In this document: one piece after another, positions 10,153-19,455 of the stretch
Position numbering within the stretch: position 1 is the first letter of the stretch
Layout of the letters: each line of letters opens with the position of its first letter
NCBI RefSeq assembly: GCF_001632285.1
Contig: NZ_LWAH01000016.1
Location: 387,325-451,324, forward strand
From: Moraxella catarrhalis
GTDB lineage: Bacteria; Pseudomonadota; Gammaproteobacteria; Pseudomonadales; Moraxellaceae
Direction: 5' to 3'
Length of the DNA: 64,000 nt
Notes under the pieces: generated by a model
Databases searched by the model: none
Seen by the model: only the letters and a program-made list of their open reading frames with translations
Told to the model about the DNA's origin: nothing
Position numbers and translations under genes: made by a program

Positions 10153-11448
10153 ATGACACAGCATAATACACAAACCGATCACACCCCAAATCCAAACGAC
10201 CTGACCCACCCTGCCAAATCCGCCACCATATCTGATCTTAATCCTATCATTCATCAAGATGAGCTGTTTGATGAGTCAGACATGATCAAAGTCACCAACG
10301 ACCCTGAGCATACCCCTGAAAGTGCTGAAACTTTCCACGACACTCAAGACAGCTATATCTATGGCGATGCCGATGCCACAGACGAAGATACCATTGAGAC
10401 AATGACAGTCTACGATCCTGATGCCGACCGCTTAGAAGATATTGAGCAATCTGGGGATAATGAAACTGTCATCTGTTATGCTTACTCTCGTAAAACAGGC
10501 GCACCCATTGAGCCTTTAGCAATCGAGGATGTCAGTCGTACGCTTACTAATAATAATCAATTTATCTGGCTTGGACTATACGATCCCAGTCTTGAAACCG
10601 TTCAAGAGGTTCAAGATGCATTTGACTTACATGAGCTTGCCTTAGAAGATGCCTTTGCTGATCACCAACGCCCAAAGGTTGAAAGCTACGGTAATGATAC
10701 CATCTTTGTGGTTGTGCGTACTGCTAAGCTTGAGGATAACCAAATTCGCTATGGTACAACCGCCATTTTTATGGGTAAAAATTTCATCATCAGCGTCCGC
10801 CGTGGTGCATCCAATTCCTACACCCCTGTTCGTGAACATTGCCACCGCCGACCTGAAAAATTGCGTTTGGGTCCAATTTTTGTACTACATGCAATTTTAG
10901 ACTTTATTGTTGATAACTATTTACCAATCACTGACCGATTGGGCAATTATTTGCGTGAGCAAGAACGCAATATCTTTTCACATGAGTTTAGCAAATCCAC
11001 CCTAAAAAGTTTATATGAACTAAAATCTCAACTGGTGCATATGCGAGCGGTGATTTTGCCTGTTCAAGATGTGTGTAACTTTTTTATTAATCATAAAAAA
11101 AATGAATTGGTCTCTGCTTTTCCTGTTGCCGCCAAACCTTATTTTCGTGATGTCAATGACCATCTTTTACGCTCAATTGATGCCGTCAATGGCCTAAATG
11201 AAATGCTCTCTGTGGCAATGGATACCTATATGGCGATGGTGACAATGGGGCAAAATGATGTTGTCCGAAAATTGGCGGCTTGGGCTGGTATCGCTGCTGT
11301 ACCAACGGCGGTTGCTGGCATTTATGGCATGAACTTTGATTATATGCCTGAGCTGCATATTCGATATGCTTATTTTGTTGTTGTTGGTGCGGTCATGTTG
11401 GTTTGTTTGTTTTTATACACCAAATTTAGAAAAGCAGGTTGGTTATAA
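10153..11448 (+). CDS. corA: CorA-family divalent cation (Mg2+/Co2+) transporter
   Basis: This inner-membrane pentameric channel-type transporter for Mg2+ ends with two membrane helices. The family-defining GMN motif is present in the loop between them (AGIYGMNFDYMPEL), and the C-terminus is basic (KFRKAGWL). The long N-terminal cytoplasmic domain begins with about 80 acidic, low-complexity residues not typical of E. coli CorA. The ATG at 10153 is preferred over the GTG at 10132 because GGGGA sits just before it. It is a single-gene unit behind the extended -10 at 10061. Confidence 0.88.
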   Translation: MTQHNTQTDHTPNPNDLTHPAKSATISDLNPIIHQDELFDESDMIKVTNDPEHTPESAETFHDTQDSYIYGDADATDEDTIETMTVYDPDADRLEDIEQSGDNETVICYAYSRKTGAPIEPLAIEDVSRTLTNNNQFIWLGLYDPSLETVQEVQDAFDLHELALEDAFADHQRPKVESYGNDTIFVVVRTAKLEDNQIRYGTTAIFMGKNFIISVRRGASNSYTPVREHCHRRPEKLRLGPIFVLHAILDFIVDNYLPITDRLGNYLREQERNIFSHEFSKSTLKSLYELKSQLVHMRAVILPVQDVCNFFINHKKNELVSAFPVAAKPYFRDVNDHLLRSIDAVNGLNEMLSVAMDTYMAMVTMGQNDVVRKLAAWAGIAAVPTAVAGIYGMNFDYMPELHIRYAYFVVVGAVMLVCLFLYTKFRKAGWL

Positions 11449-11611
11449 TTGATCAATTAAATCGATTACGCATCACACGACGATAACTTTATCATATAAG
11501 TTTATAATTTTTGATTTTATTAGCACAATACTTAAGCTTGCATTAACTTACATTAAAATGGCGGCTTAATGATTTGTGCTTTTTTATTCATCACTAAAAT
11601 AAGGAATAACG

Positions 11612-13465
11612 ATGGCTGAAGCTGGTATGGCAAGCGAGCTGATTCAAGTTGTGACACTGCTTGGAGCTGCCGTAATCGCAGTACCCCTTTTTCGTAAAAT
11701 TGGGTTAGGGTCTGTTCTTGGTTATTTGGCTGGTGGTCTGATAATTGGGCCATTTGGCTTAGGGATATTTACCGACCCACAGACCATCATTCACACCGCT
11801 GAACTTGGTGTGGTGATGTTTTTATTCATTATCGGTCTTGAAATGCACCCATCGCATTTGTGGAGTCTTAGACGACAAATCTTTGGGCTTGGGTCTTTGC
11901 AGGTATTAGGTGCAACCGCCTTAATGATGTTGGTACTCAAGATATTTGGGGTATCATGGCAAGTGGCATTTGTGGGGGCATCAGGGTTTGTGCTAACCTC
12001 AACGGCAATTGTCATGCAAACTTTGGGCGAAAATAATGGATTGTCTACCGCCAAAGGTCAAAGCATGGTATCCATCTTATTATTTGAAGACTTGCTGATT
12101 GTTCCGCTGTTAGCCATTGTGGCTTTTTTATCGCCTGTGGTGCATACCAGTGAAACACCAGCTTGGCAAGCGATTGCTGTGGCATTAGGTTCATTACTGG
12201 CATTGTTGATCGTTGGGCGTGTACTGATTAATCCATTATTTACGATACTTGCCAAAACTGGTGTACGAGAGATTATGACAGCTGCAGCGTTATTGGTCGT
12301 GCTAGGATCGGCACTACTGATGGAGCTTGGCGGTCTGTCGATGGCGATGGGTGCATTCGTTGCAGGTGTGCTGTTATCTGAATCCAGCTTTCGACATCAA
12401 CTTGAAGCAGATATTGAGCCTTTTCGTGGTCTTTTACTGGGCTTGTTCTTCTTAGGCGTCGGTATGGCACTTGATTTATCCATCGTGACCAAAAACTGGC
12501 AACTTATCAGTCTTGGCGTCATCGCACTCATGCTCACCAAAGGTCTTTGGATTTATTTTGTGGCCCGTATGACCAAAGCTGGGCATGCCATCGCTATTGA
12601 GCGTGCAGTCATGATGGCACAAGGTGGTGAGTTTGCCTTTGTGCTATTTTCAGCAGCGGCGACGCATTCGGTCATATCCGCCGATACACATGCTAATTTA
12701 ACAGCAATCGTTGTGATGTCCATGGTACTTACGCCGCTATTTTTAGTGATTCATCAAAAATACACCGCCAAAAACACATCGCCAGCGTCTGTAAGAGACA
12801 GTGATGCCATTGATGAAGAAAATCCTATCATTATCTTAGGACATGGCAGATACGGGCAAGTTGTCAATGGCATGATGACCGCATGTGGTTATCAGACCAC
12901 ATTGATTGATAGTGATGCTGACCATGTAGATGGTTTGTCAAACTTGGGGATTCAGACTTATTATGGCAATGCCACACGATTTGATTTGCTTGATATGGCA
13001 GGCATCGCCAAAGCCAAACTGGTTTTAATCGCTATCGATCATCCCAAAGAGGCACTGTCCATCGTACGCCATCTACGCCACACCTACAACGATTTGCCAA
13101 TCGTGGCTCGTGCTTATGATCGCATTCATGCCTACCAATTGCACAAAGCAGGTGCCAGTGCGGTAATTCGTGAGACTTTTGATTCAGCGGTACGCAGTGC
13201 CCGTACAGGGCTTGAGCTTTTGGGGATGGATAGCGAGATTGCTGAACGCATCGCACATCTGTATCATCACCGAGATCGAGATGGTGTGGCAGCTGCTGCC
13301 GAAACATACGACCCAAACATCAGCCGCTATAAAAATACGCATATGATTAGCATGCTCAATCATCATCGTGCACATACCAAGATGATGATTGAAAAAATCT
13401 TGCGTGGCGAAGAAGTCAAATGGCAACCAAAGCGTGGTACTTATTTAGGCCAAGAAAATCAATAG
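11612..13465 (+). CDS. CPA2-family K+/H+ antiporter with RCK domain (KefB/KefC/YbaL type)
   Basis: This 617-aa inner-membrane cation/proton exchanger has an N-terminal half of about 12 hydrophobic helices. It includes the conserved segments LGYLAGGLIIGPFGLG and VFTSTAIV-like LTSTAIVMQTLGE. The C-terminal half is a TrkA-N/RCK Rossmann domain (IIILGHGRYGQ). A good ribosome site (AAGGAA) precedes the ATG. KefB/C efflux is glutathione-gated, but whether that holds here cannot be read. It is a single transcript ending at the bidirectional terminator at 13473. Confidence 0.86.
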   Translation: MAEAGMASELIQVVTLLGAAVIAVPLFRKIGLGSVLGYLAGGLIIGPFGLGIFTDPQTIIHTAELGVVMFLFIIGLEMHPSHLWSLRRQIFGLGSLQVLGATALMMLVLKIFGVSWQVAFVGASGFVLTSTAIVMQTLGENNGLSTAKGQSMVSILLFEDLLIVPLLAIVAFLSPVVHTSETPAWQAIAVALGSLLALLIVGRVLINPLFTILAKTGVREIMTAAALLVVLGSALLMELGGLSMAMGAFVAGVLLSESSFRHQLEADIEPFRGLLLGLFFLGVGMALDLSIVTKNWQLISLGVIALMLTKGLWIYFVARMTKAGHAIAIERAVMMAQGGEFAFVLFSAAATHSVISADTHANLTAIVVMSMVLTPLFLVIHQKYTAKNTSPASVRDSDAIDEENPIIILGHGRYGQVVNGMMTACGYQTTLIDSDADHVDGLSNLGIQTYYGNATRFDLLDMAGIAKAKLVLIAIDHPKEALSIVRHLRHTYNDLPIVARAYDRIHAYQLHKAGASAVIRETFDSAVRSARTGLELLGMDSEIAERIAHLYHHRDRDGVAAAAETYDPNISRYKNTHMISMLNHHRAHTKMMIEKILRGEEVKWQPKRGTYLGQENQ

Positions 13466-13472
13466 CCAAAAA

Positions 13473-13499
13473 AATGCCTTGAAGCGATTTCAAGGCATT
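13473..13499. terminator. Bidirectional terminator between convergent transporter genes
   Basis: Arms AATGCCTTGAA / TTCAAGGCATT pair perfectly over 11 bp with a 5-nt loop, between the stops of the CPA2 antiporter and the Na+/H+ antiporter-family gene. Confidence 0.8.
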
Positions 13500-13521
13500 A
13501 AATATCAAGTACTCAAAAAGA

Positions 13522-14832
13522 CTAAAGCACCATCGCGGCAATCCAACCAAAAACAATCAAAGGAATATTATAGTGGATAAAAGTTGGAATCACAGAATCA
13601 TGAATATGGTCATGCTGGCCGTCTGCATTCAGCCCCATGGTGGGACCTAATGTAGAATCTGATGCAGGTGAGCCAGCATCACCCAGTACGCCTGCTGTTG
13701 CAATCAAAGCCACTGTCGCAGGTACACTAAAGCCCATCGCCATACACAATGGTACATAAATGGTCGCAATAATAGGGACAGTCGAAAATGATGAACCAAT
13801 GCCAAGTGTCACCACCAAACCAACAAGCAGCATCGATACTGCCGCAAGCATTTTGTTATCACCAAAAAGACCCACCGCCCCATTAACCAACGCATTAATC
13901 TGCCCTGTGGCTTTCATCACCTCTGCAAAACCTTGAGCACAAATCATGATAAAGCCAATCATCGCCATCATTTTAATGCCATCATTAAAAACCTCATTGG
14001 CATCACGCCATTTAACAATACCTGTTGCCATAAATATCGCAAAACCCACGAGTGAGCCAATCAATAAAGAATCTGTCATTAGCTGTGCGACAAATGCCGC
14101 AACAATTGCCGCCATTGCCACGACGATATTAAGCGTACCGACTTGAATAGACGCCTGACCGACCGCCACGACTTTTTCTTGATAATGACGCGGTTTACGA
14201 TACGTGACAAAAATGGCAATCAAAAGTCCAATCAGCATACCCAAAGCAGGGATCATCATAGTTTGCATCATTGAGATGTTGTTGGTTATCATGCCTGCTT
14301 CATTGATATTTTTAAGGATAATTTGATTCAAAAAAATATCGCCAAATCCATAAGGAATAAACATGTATGTATTGACCAAACCAAAAGTTAAAATACATGT
14401 GATCGCACGGCGATCCAGATGCAAGCGATTCATCACCGATAACAGTGGCGGCACGATTAGGGGAATAAAGGCAATATGAATCGGCACAATGTTTTGAGAC
14501 ATGATTGCCATAATAATTAAGATAAAAAATAACAAAAACTTAAGCCCACCTGTGCCATCAGCGTACTGCAACCGAGCAATCAGCTTATCTGCCAATATCT
14601 GTGGCAATCCTGAATGGGCAATTGCCATCGCAAAAGCACCAAGCATGGCATAAGATAAAGCAATTTGTGCACCATTTTTAATACCATCTTGAAAAGAAGT
14701 CAGCGTATCAGCGACCGACATACCCGCCATCAAACCGCCAACAAGTGCCCCAACCACCAAGCTTAGTACCACATGTACCCGTACAAGCGATAAGCCAACC
14801 ATCACAATGACGGCAAGCAAAACAGCATTCAT
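13522..14832 (-). CDS. Na+/H+ antiporter-family (NhaC/YuiF-like) membrane carrier
   Basis: This polytopic carrier has about 11-12 hydrophobic helices. It has the duplicated-fold features of the Na+/H+ antiporter-like family: SQNIVPIHIAFIPLIVPPLL in the first half and the glycine-rich GIGSSFSTVPIIATIYVP and GDAGSPASDSTLGPT in the second. Related proteins (YuiF, HisT-like) may carry amino acids or Na+, so the substrate is not assigned. The start at 14832 is chosen because GGGGG lies 5 nt upstream; a longer reading from 14892 adds 20 polar residues behind no ribosome site. Confidence 0.78.
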   Translation of the reverse strand: MNAVLLAVIVMVGLSLVRVHVVLSLVVGALVGGLMAGMSVADTLTSFQDGIKNGAQIALSYAMLGAFAMAIAHSGLPQILADKLIARLQYADGTGGLKFLLFFILIIMAIMSQNIVPIHIAFIPLIVPPLLSVMNRLHLDRRAITCILTFGLVNTYMFIPYGFGDIFLNQIILKNINEAGMITNNISMMQTMMIPALGMLIGLLIAIFVTYRKPRHYQEKVVAVGQASIQVGTLNIVVAMAAIVAAFVAQLMTDSLLIGSLVGFAIFMATGIVKWRDANEVFNDGIKMMAMIGFIMICAQGFAEVMKATGQINALVNGAVGLFGDNKMLAAVSMLLVGLVVTLGIGSSFSTVPIIATIYVPLCMAMGFSVPATVALIATAGVLGDAGSPASDSTLGPTMGLNADGQHDHIHDSVIPTFIHYNIPLIVFGWIAAMVL

Positions 14833-15089
14833 CATCACCCCCAAATCATACCTATCAAAATTAAATTCTGTATTATACCCAAAAAAATTCATAAAATTTT
14901 TTAAAAATATTATGATAAATCAATAAGTTATATATTTAATTGTGATAGACAATTTTTACAAAGCCAATCATTTGGTCATGATGATTAAAAAAGCGAATGA
15001 TTTGCCAAGTTTTTGATATCAGGTCTTGCAATTTACGCTATAAGCCACCATAAATCCAGCATCATTTTAAAAATATAAGGAATACTAAA

Positions 15090-17552
15090 ATGACAACCCC
15101 AAATACAACTTATGACAATGCCAATAATCATCATAATTTACAACAACTGCCCTTAATTGCTGTTCGTGATGTCATCATTTTTCCGCAGACACAAGTCGCC
15201 TTATTTATCGGTCGTGAGCAGTCCATCAAAGCCATTGAACTTGCCCAAAAATCACATGAGGGTAAACTGATTGCGGTTGCCCAAAAAGATTCACTGTCTG
15301 AACAGATTGATATTGAAGATTTACATCGCTACGGAACACTTTGCCGAATTGTCAGTACCATGCCACATGACTCCGATGATAAATGCTTAAAGGTGTTGAT
15401 TGAGGGTCTTGAGCGTGTTGAAATCGGTCGCATCCAAAATGCCAATGATGATACTGATGATAGCTTTATCGCTGAGTTCACTGCTGCCAATGTTGACCTC
15501 AATCTTAGCCAAGAAGAAGCTGATGCTCAAAAGTCGGTGCTGCTTGAGCTATTTAGTGACTATGCTGAAAGTACGCTGAGAAATTCGCGTGAGCTGATCC
15601 GTGTTGCCAGCGGTTTTGATAATTTGCTTGAGCTGATTTACTTTGTCGTGACACGCACACAGCTACCTCTTGATAAAAAGCAAGCTTTGCTTGAATCGGG
15701 TGATGCTGCTGAATACTTTAAGGTGCTAAGCGAATATTTCACTAACACTAAAACCGAGCATAGCATCGAAAGTCAGCTACAAGACACTGTTCGAAAGCAA
15801 ATGGAAAACAACCAACGCGAGTATTTCTTAAATGAAAAAATGAAAGCCATCAAATCAGAACTATCCGATTTAAATGATGGTGCCGATGATGACGATGTTG
15901 AGCTTGAAAATCGCTTAAAAGAAGCTGATTTGCCCGATGATGTCCGAAAAAAGGCCGAAAGTGAATTTAAAAAGCTTAAACAAATGCCAGCATCATCATC
16001 AGAGGCATCGGTGGTACGAGGTTATGTTGAGTGGATTTTAGACACGCCATGGAACAAAGCCAGTAAAGTTAGCATTAATCTTGATAAAGCCAAACAAACA
16101 CTGGATAAAGATCATTATGGGCTAGATGATGTCAAAGACCGCATTTTGGAATATTTGGCAGTACAATCTCGAGTGAAGCAGCTTAAAGGGCCTATTTTAT
16201 GTTTAGTTGGCCCTCCTGGGGTGGGTAAAACTTCCTTGGGCGAGAGCATTGCTCGTGCCACAGGTCGTAAGTTTGTGCGTATGGCATTAGGCGGCGTGCG
16301 TGATGAAGCTGAAATTCGTGGGCATCGCCGTACTTATATCGGTGCGATGCCCGGCAAAATTGTACAATCACTTGCCAAAGTTGAGGTTAAAAATCCGCTA
16401 TTTTTACTCGATGAAATTGATAAGATGGCACAAGATTTTCGAGGAGACCCTGCTTCTGCCTTACTTGAGGTCTTAGATCCTTCCCAAAATAAATCCTTTA
16501 ATGATCATTATTTGGATTTAGATTTGGACTTATCACAAGTGATGTTTATTTGTACTGCCAACAGCATGAACATTCCGCCTGCATTGCTTGACCGTATGGA
16601 GGTCATTCGCTTACCTGGCTACACTGAAGATGAAAAAATGGCCATTGCCAATAATTATCTAACCCCAAAAGCTTTAGAACAAAACGGCCTAAAACCCAAT
16701 GAGCTTGATATTACTGATGATGCATTAACCAGTATTATCCGCCATTATACCAAAGAAGCAGGCGTTCGTAATCTTGAGCGCGAGATTAATAAGATTAGCC
16801 GAAAAGCGGTACGCTCCCAAATCGAAAAATATGGCGTCAAACCCAAAAAAGGTGTTGATATCGAAAGCTTGACCATCACCGATGATAATATTTCAGATTA
16901 TTTGGGCGTCAAGCCATATGATTATGGTTTGGCTGAAAAAGACCCTGAGATTGGACGCATTACAGGTTTGGCGTGGACTTCGGTTGGTGGTGAGCTTTTG
17001 ACCATCGAATCTGCAACCATGCAGGGTAAAGGCGAGCTTGTCTTTACAGGGTCGCTCGGTGATGTCATGAAAGAGTCCATTCGTGCTGCCATGAGTGTTG
17101 TGCGTGCCAATGGTGAGCGATTTGGGATTACTTATGAAAAATTTAAAAATACCGATTTGCATATCCATATGCCTGAAGGTGCAACCCCAAAAGATGGCCC
17201 ATCAGCAGGTATTGCCCTAACTACTGCCATCGTCTCTGCCATGACAGGCATCGCCATTCGTGCTGATATTGCCATGACAGGTGAGGTTACTTTGCGTGGT
17301 AAAGTATTACGCATCGGTGGATTAAAAGAAAAGCTCTTGGCGGCACATCGTGGCGGCATCAAGCATGTCTTGATACCCAAATCCAATGAGCGTGATTTGA
17401 TCGAGATTCCTGACAATGTCAAAGAAGGTCTTGTCATTCAATCTGTTGAAACCATTGATGAGGTGCTGGCGGTAGCTTTGGTTGAGCCAATTCGCCCACT
17501 TCCTCCACAAGCGGTCACTCACAAGACCAGTAGCGATACTGTACGCAGCTAA
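15090..17552 (+). CDS. lon: ATP-dependent protease La (Lon)
   Basis: This is the canonical 820-aa LonA. It has an N-terminal substrate-binding LON domain (starting LPLIAVRDVIIFP), an AAA+ module with Walker A GPPGVGKTSL and Walker B FLLDEIDKM, and a C-terminal protease domain. The catalytic dyad is S705 (PKDGPSAG) and K748 (GGLKEKLLAAH), spaced 43 residues as in E. coli. It degrades misfolded and regulatory proteins in the cytoplasm. An AAGGAA ribosome site precedes the ATG and a strong terminator follows. It differs from the LonB-type gene at 862, so the cell carries two Lon-type enzymes within 15 kb. Confidence 0.97.
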   Translation: MTTPNTTYDNANNHHNLQQLPLIAVRDVIIFPQTQVALFIGREQSIKAIELAQKSHEGKLIAVAQKDSLSEQIDIEDLHRYGTLCRIVSTMPHDSDDKCLKVLIEGLERVEIGRIQNANDDTDDSFIAEFTAANVDLNLSQEEADAQKSVLLELFSDYAESTLRNSRELIRVASGFDNLLELIYFVVTRTQLPLDKKQALLESGDAAEYFKVLSEYFTNTKTEHSIESQLQDTVRKQMENNQREYFLNEKMKAIKSELSDLNDGADDDDVELENRLKEADLPDDVRKKAESEFKKLKQMPASSSEASVVRGYVEWILDTPWNKASKVSINLDKAKQTLDKDHYGLDDVKDRILEYLAVQSRVKQLKGPILCLVGPPGVGKTSLGESIARATGRKFVRMALGGVRDEAEIRGHRRTYIGAMPGKIVQSLAKVEVKNPLFLLDEIDKMAQDFRGDPASALLEVLDPSQNKSFNDHYLDLDLDLSQVMFICTANSMNIPPALLDRMEVIRLPGYTEDEKMAIANNYLTPKALEQNGLKPNELDITDDALTSIIRHYTKEAGVRNLEREINKISRKAVRSQIEKYGVKPKKGVDIESLTITDDNISDYLGVKPYDYGLAEKDPEIGRITGLAWTSVGGELLTIESATMQGKGELVFTGSLGDVMKESIRAAMSVVRANGERFGITYEKFKNTDLHIHMPEGATPKDGPSAGIALTTAIVSAMTGIAIRADIAMTGEVTLRGKVLRIGGLKEKLLAAHRGGIKHVLIPKSNERDLIEIPDNVKEGLVIQSVETIDEVLAVALVEPIRPLPPQAVTHKTSSDTVRS

Positions 17553-17557
17553 ACAAC

Positions 17558-17595
17558 AGCACACCTTGGCAGATAGTGTCAGGTGTGCTTTTTTT
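17558..17595 (+). terminator. Terminator after lon
   Basis: The stem AGCACACCT / AGGTGTGCT is followed by seven or more T residues, 6 nt past the lon stop. Confidence 0.85.
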
Positions 17596-17613
17596 AATTA
17601 AAAGATATGCATC

Positions 17614-18252
17614 ATGAAAGCCTTATTTGACTATATTCCACTCATTATATTTTTTGTTCTTTATAAAACGACCGAACCAACAGACAGCACGCATCCGATT
17701 TTACAACTCATTGGGTCGGCAGGTACGGATAATAACCACATTTTAGTGGCAACATTTGGGCTGATTGCCGCAACTGTAATTATATATGGGTATTTATTCA
17801 TCAGCCAAAGATTTCACCTAGAAAAGCAGCAGTGGTTTGTGTTACTGATGACGGTGGTTTTTGGTGGAATCACCTTAGCACTTAGCGACGCATTTTATAT
17901 CATGCTAAAAGCAGTGTTAATTAATGGTGCATTTGCACTGGGGCTACTCATCTCCCCATTATTTAGCAAAGATAAAAGCCCCATCATCAAACGCTTGTTT
18001 GAACCTGTATTTCACCTAACGCATCAAGGTTGGCAGTATCTTAATTTGGCTTGGGTGGGTATGTTTACTGTGATGGCAGGTTTACATACATTTTTTGCAT
18101 TCATTTTTGCAGAGGGGAAATACTGGGGCGAATTTACCGCTTTTGGTGATATGATTGTCATGTTTATATTTTTGGGTGTGATGTTTTTTTGCCTAAGAAA
18201 AAATATCAGAAAGGACATTACTGAGAATTCTAAAAAATCACTTAATAAATAG
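17614..18252 (+). CDS. yciB: Septation protein A / inner-membrane protein YciB (IspZ)
   Basis: This 212-aa protein has five or more hydrophobic helices and begins MKALFDYIPLIIFFVLY, the recognisable start of the YciB/IspZ family. Family members are inner-membrane proteins linked to cell-envelope synthesis and septation. The biochemical role is not settled. The last codons (SLNK-stop) fall inside a run of 15-bp AT-rich tandem repeats, so changes in copy number could alter its C-terminus. Confidence 0.88.
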   Translation: MKALFDYIPLIIFFVLYKTTEPTDSTHPILQLIGSAGTDNNHILVATFGLIAATVIIYGYLFISQRFHLEKQQWFVLLMTVVFGGITLALSDAFYIMLKAVLINGAFALGLLISPLFSKDKSPIIKRLFEPVFHLTHQGWQYLNLAWVGMFTVMAGLHTFFAFIFAEGKYWGEFTAFGDMIVMFIFLGVMFFCLRKNIRKDITENSKKSLNK

Positions 18253-18330
18253 TTACTTAATAAATAATCACTTAATAAATAGTTACTTAATAAATAATCA
18301 CTTAATAAGCTCACTTAATAAATAATAAGC
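18239..18330. repeat. 15-bp AT-rich tandem repeat overlapping the yciB stop
   Basis: Alternating units TCACTTAATAAATAG and TTACTTAATAAATAA (30-bp double unit) are repeated about 2.5 times. A degenerate copy follows (TCACTTAATAAGC, then TCACTTAATAAATAA). The yciB stop lies in the first unit. A leucine-rich minus-strand reading frame here is an artefact of the repeat. Confidence 0.85.
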
Positions 18331-18334
18331 TAAT

Positions 18335-18362
18335 AAAAAGCACTGTTAAAACAGTGCTTTTT
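18335..18362. terminator. Bidirectional terminator between yciB and exbD
   Basis: Arms AAAAAGCACTGT / ACAGTGCTTTTT form a perfect 12-bp stem with loop TAAA. The T/A tails fit termination from both sides. Confidence 0.85.
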
Positions 18363-18388
18363 ATTTATCTTTGATTTGATTAAACCAT

Positions 18389-18790
18389 CTATTCGCTGAC
18401 AAAAGCGATTTTGCCCAATCCTGCTTTTGATGCCTCAGCCAAAACCTGTGCGACGGTATCGTATTTACCCTCTTTATCAGCACGCAAATTAATTTGGGGG
18501 TTTTTGCCTGCATTAACCTGCTCGGTGAAGCGTTGGCTCAGCTCATCTAAGGTCAGTGCTTCACGGTCCCAATAAATGCCCCCTGCCTCATCAATGCTAA
18601 TTTGTAAGACCTCAGGCGGTGCATCATTCACCGATGCCGAAGTTTTTGGTAAATCAAGCGGCACACTTGGGTTTAGCACGGTCGCTGTTACCAAAAAAAT
18701 AATCATCAAAACCAACATGATGTCAATCAGCGGAATAAGGTTCATCTCATTCATGCCGTTATTGTCATGATCACCTAACTCAAAAGCCAT
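18389..18790 (-). CDS. exbD: TonB-system energiser ExbD
   Basis: This 133-aa inner-membrane protein has a single N-terminal membrane helix (MNLIPLIDIMLVLMIIFLVT). The conserved Asp of that helix (LIDIM) is required for proton use in the ExbD/TolR family. A periplasmic domain follows. With ExbB and TonB it passes proton-motive force to outer-membrane receptors for iron and haem. It begins 11 bp after exbB on the same strand. Confidence 0.93.
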   Translation of the reverse strand: MAFELGDHDNNGMNEMNLIPLIDIMLVLMIIFLVTATVLNPSVPLDLPKTSASVNDAPPEVLQISIDEAGGIYWDREALTLDELSQRFTEQVNAGKNPQINLRADKEGKYDTVAQVLAEASKAGLGKIAFVSE

Positions 18791-18801
18791 CAGACCCTCC
18801 T

Positions 18802-19350
18802 TTATCGTACAATCTTAGACAGAATTTGATGGGCTGTATCAGTTGCCAGATGAATCGCTTGCTTGTTGATGCGTGTGGCAATGTTATAAAAAATAACCGC
18901 AGGTATTGCAACTGCTAGACCCAAACCTGTCATAATCAATGCCTCACCCACAGGCCCTGCCACTTGTGCCAAGCCCGCTTGACCTGTTGCACCGATGCTG
19001 TGAAGGGCATGAAAAATCCCCCAAACCGTACCAAACAACCCAATAAAAGGTGCGATGGAAGCTGTTGTGCCAAGAACGGGCAGACCTTTTTCAAGTTCAT
19101 AACGATGACGAGCGATTTGTTGGAGCAGTTTTTGCTCTGTTGCCATCTTGCGTTGGTCAAATGGCAAATCACCCAAGTTTTGGATATTAATTTGGGCAGT
19201 TAGCTCATCAACAATATTTGCTGTGCGACGCCGAGAGTTAATCACACGCATGATGCCCACAACCCAAGATATCATTGATAAAGCCAACAAGACAAAAAAC
19301 AGTGTCTTACTCACCGCATCAGTATGCGACCAATAAAATCCAAAATCCAT
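18802..19350 (-). CDS. exbB: TonB-system proton channel subunit ExbB
   Basis: This 182-aa MotA/TolQ/ExbB-family protein has three membrane helices. The second and third hold the signature GLFGTVWGIFHALHSIG and GPVGEALIMTGLGLAVAIPAV. It is shorter than E. coli ExbB (244 aa), lacking part of the N-terminal region, but the channel-forming core is complete. It sits between tonB and exbD and shares their orientation, so iron control through the Fur box at 20.55 kb is likely. Confidence 0.93.
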   Translation of the reverse strand: MDFGFYWSHTDAVSKTLFFVLLALSMISWVVGIMRVINSRRRTANIVDELTAQINIQNLGDLPFDQRKMATEQKLLQQIARHRYELEKGLPVLGTTASIAPFIGLFGTVWGIFHALHSIGATGQAGLAQVAGPVGEALIMTGLGLAVAIPAVIFYNIATRINKQAIHLATDTAHQILSKIVR

Positions 19351-19455
19351 AAATTCACCTCAAATTTTCAAAACTCAATCAGATGACCAAATATTTGGGC
19401 AACTCAACTAAGTTATCATAAGAATTATTGCTAAAAATCAGTTAAAACCACAAAA

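Noticed and set aside
18024..18314. Minus-strand frame with repeated SDYLLSNYLL
   Set aside because: Produced by the 15-bp AT-rich tandem repeat and overlapping yciB; no start signal.
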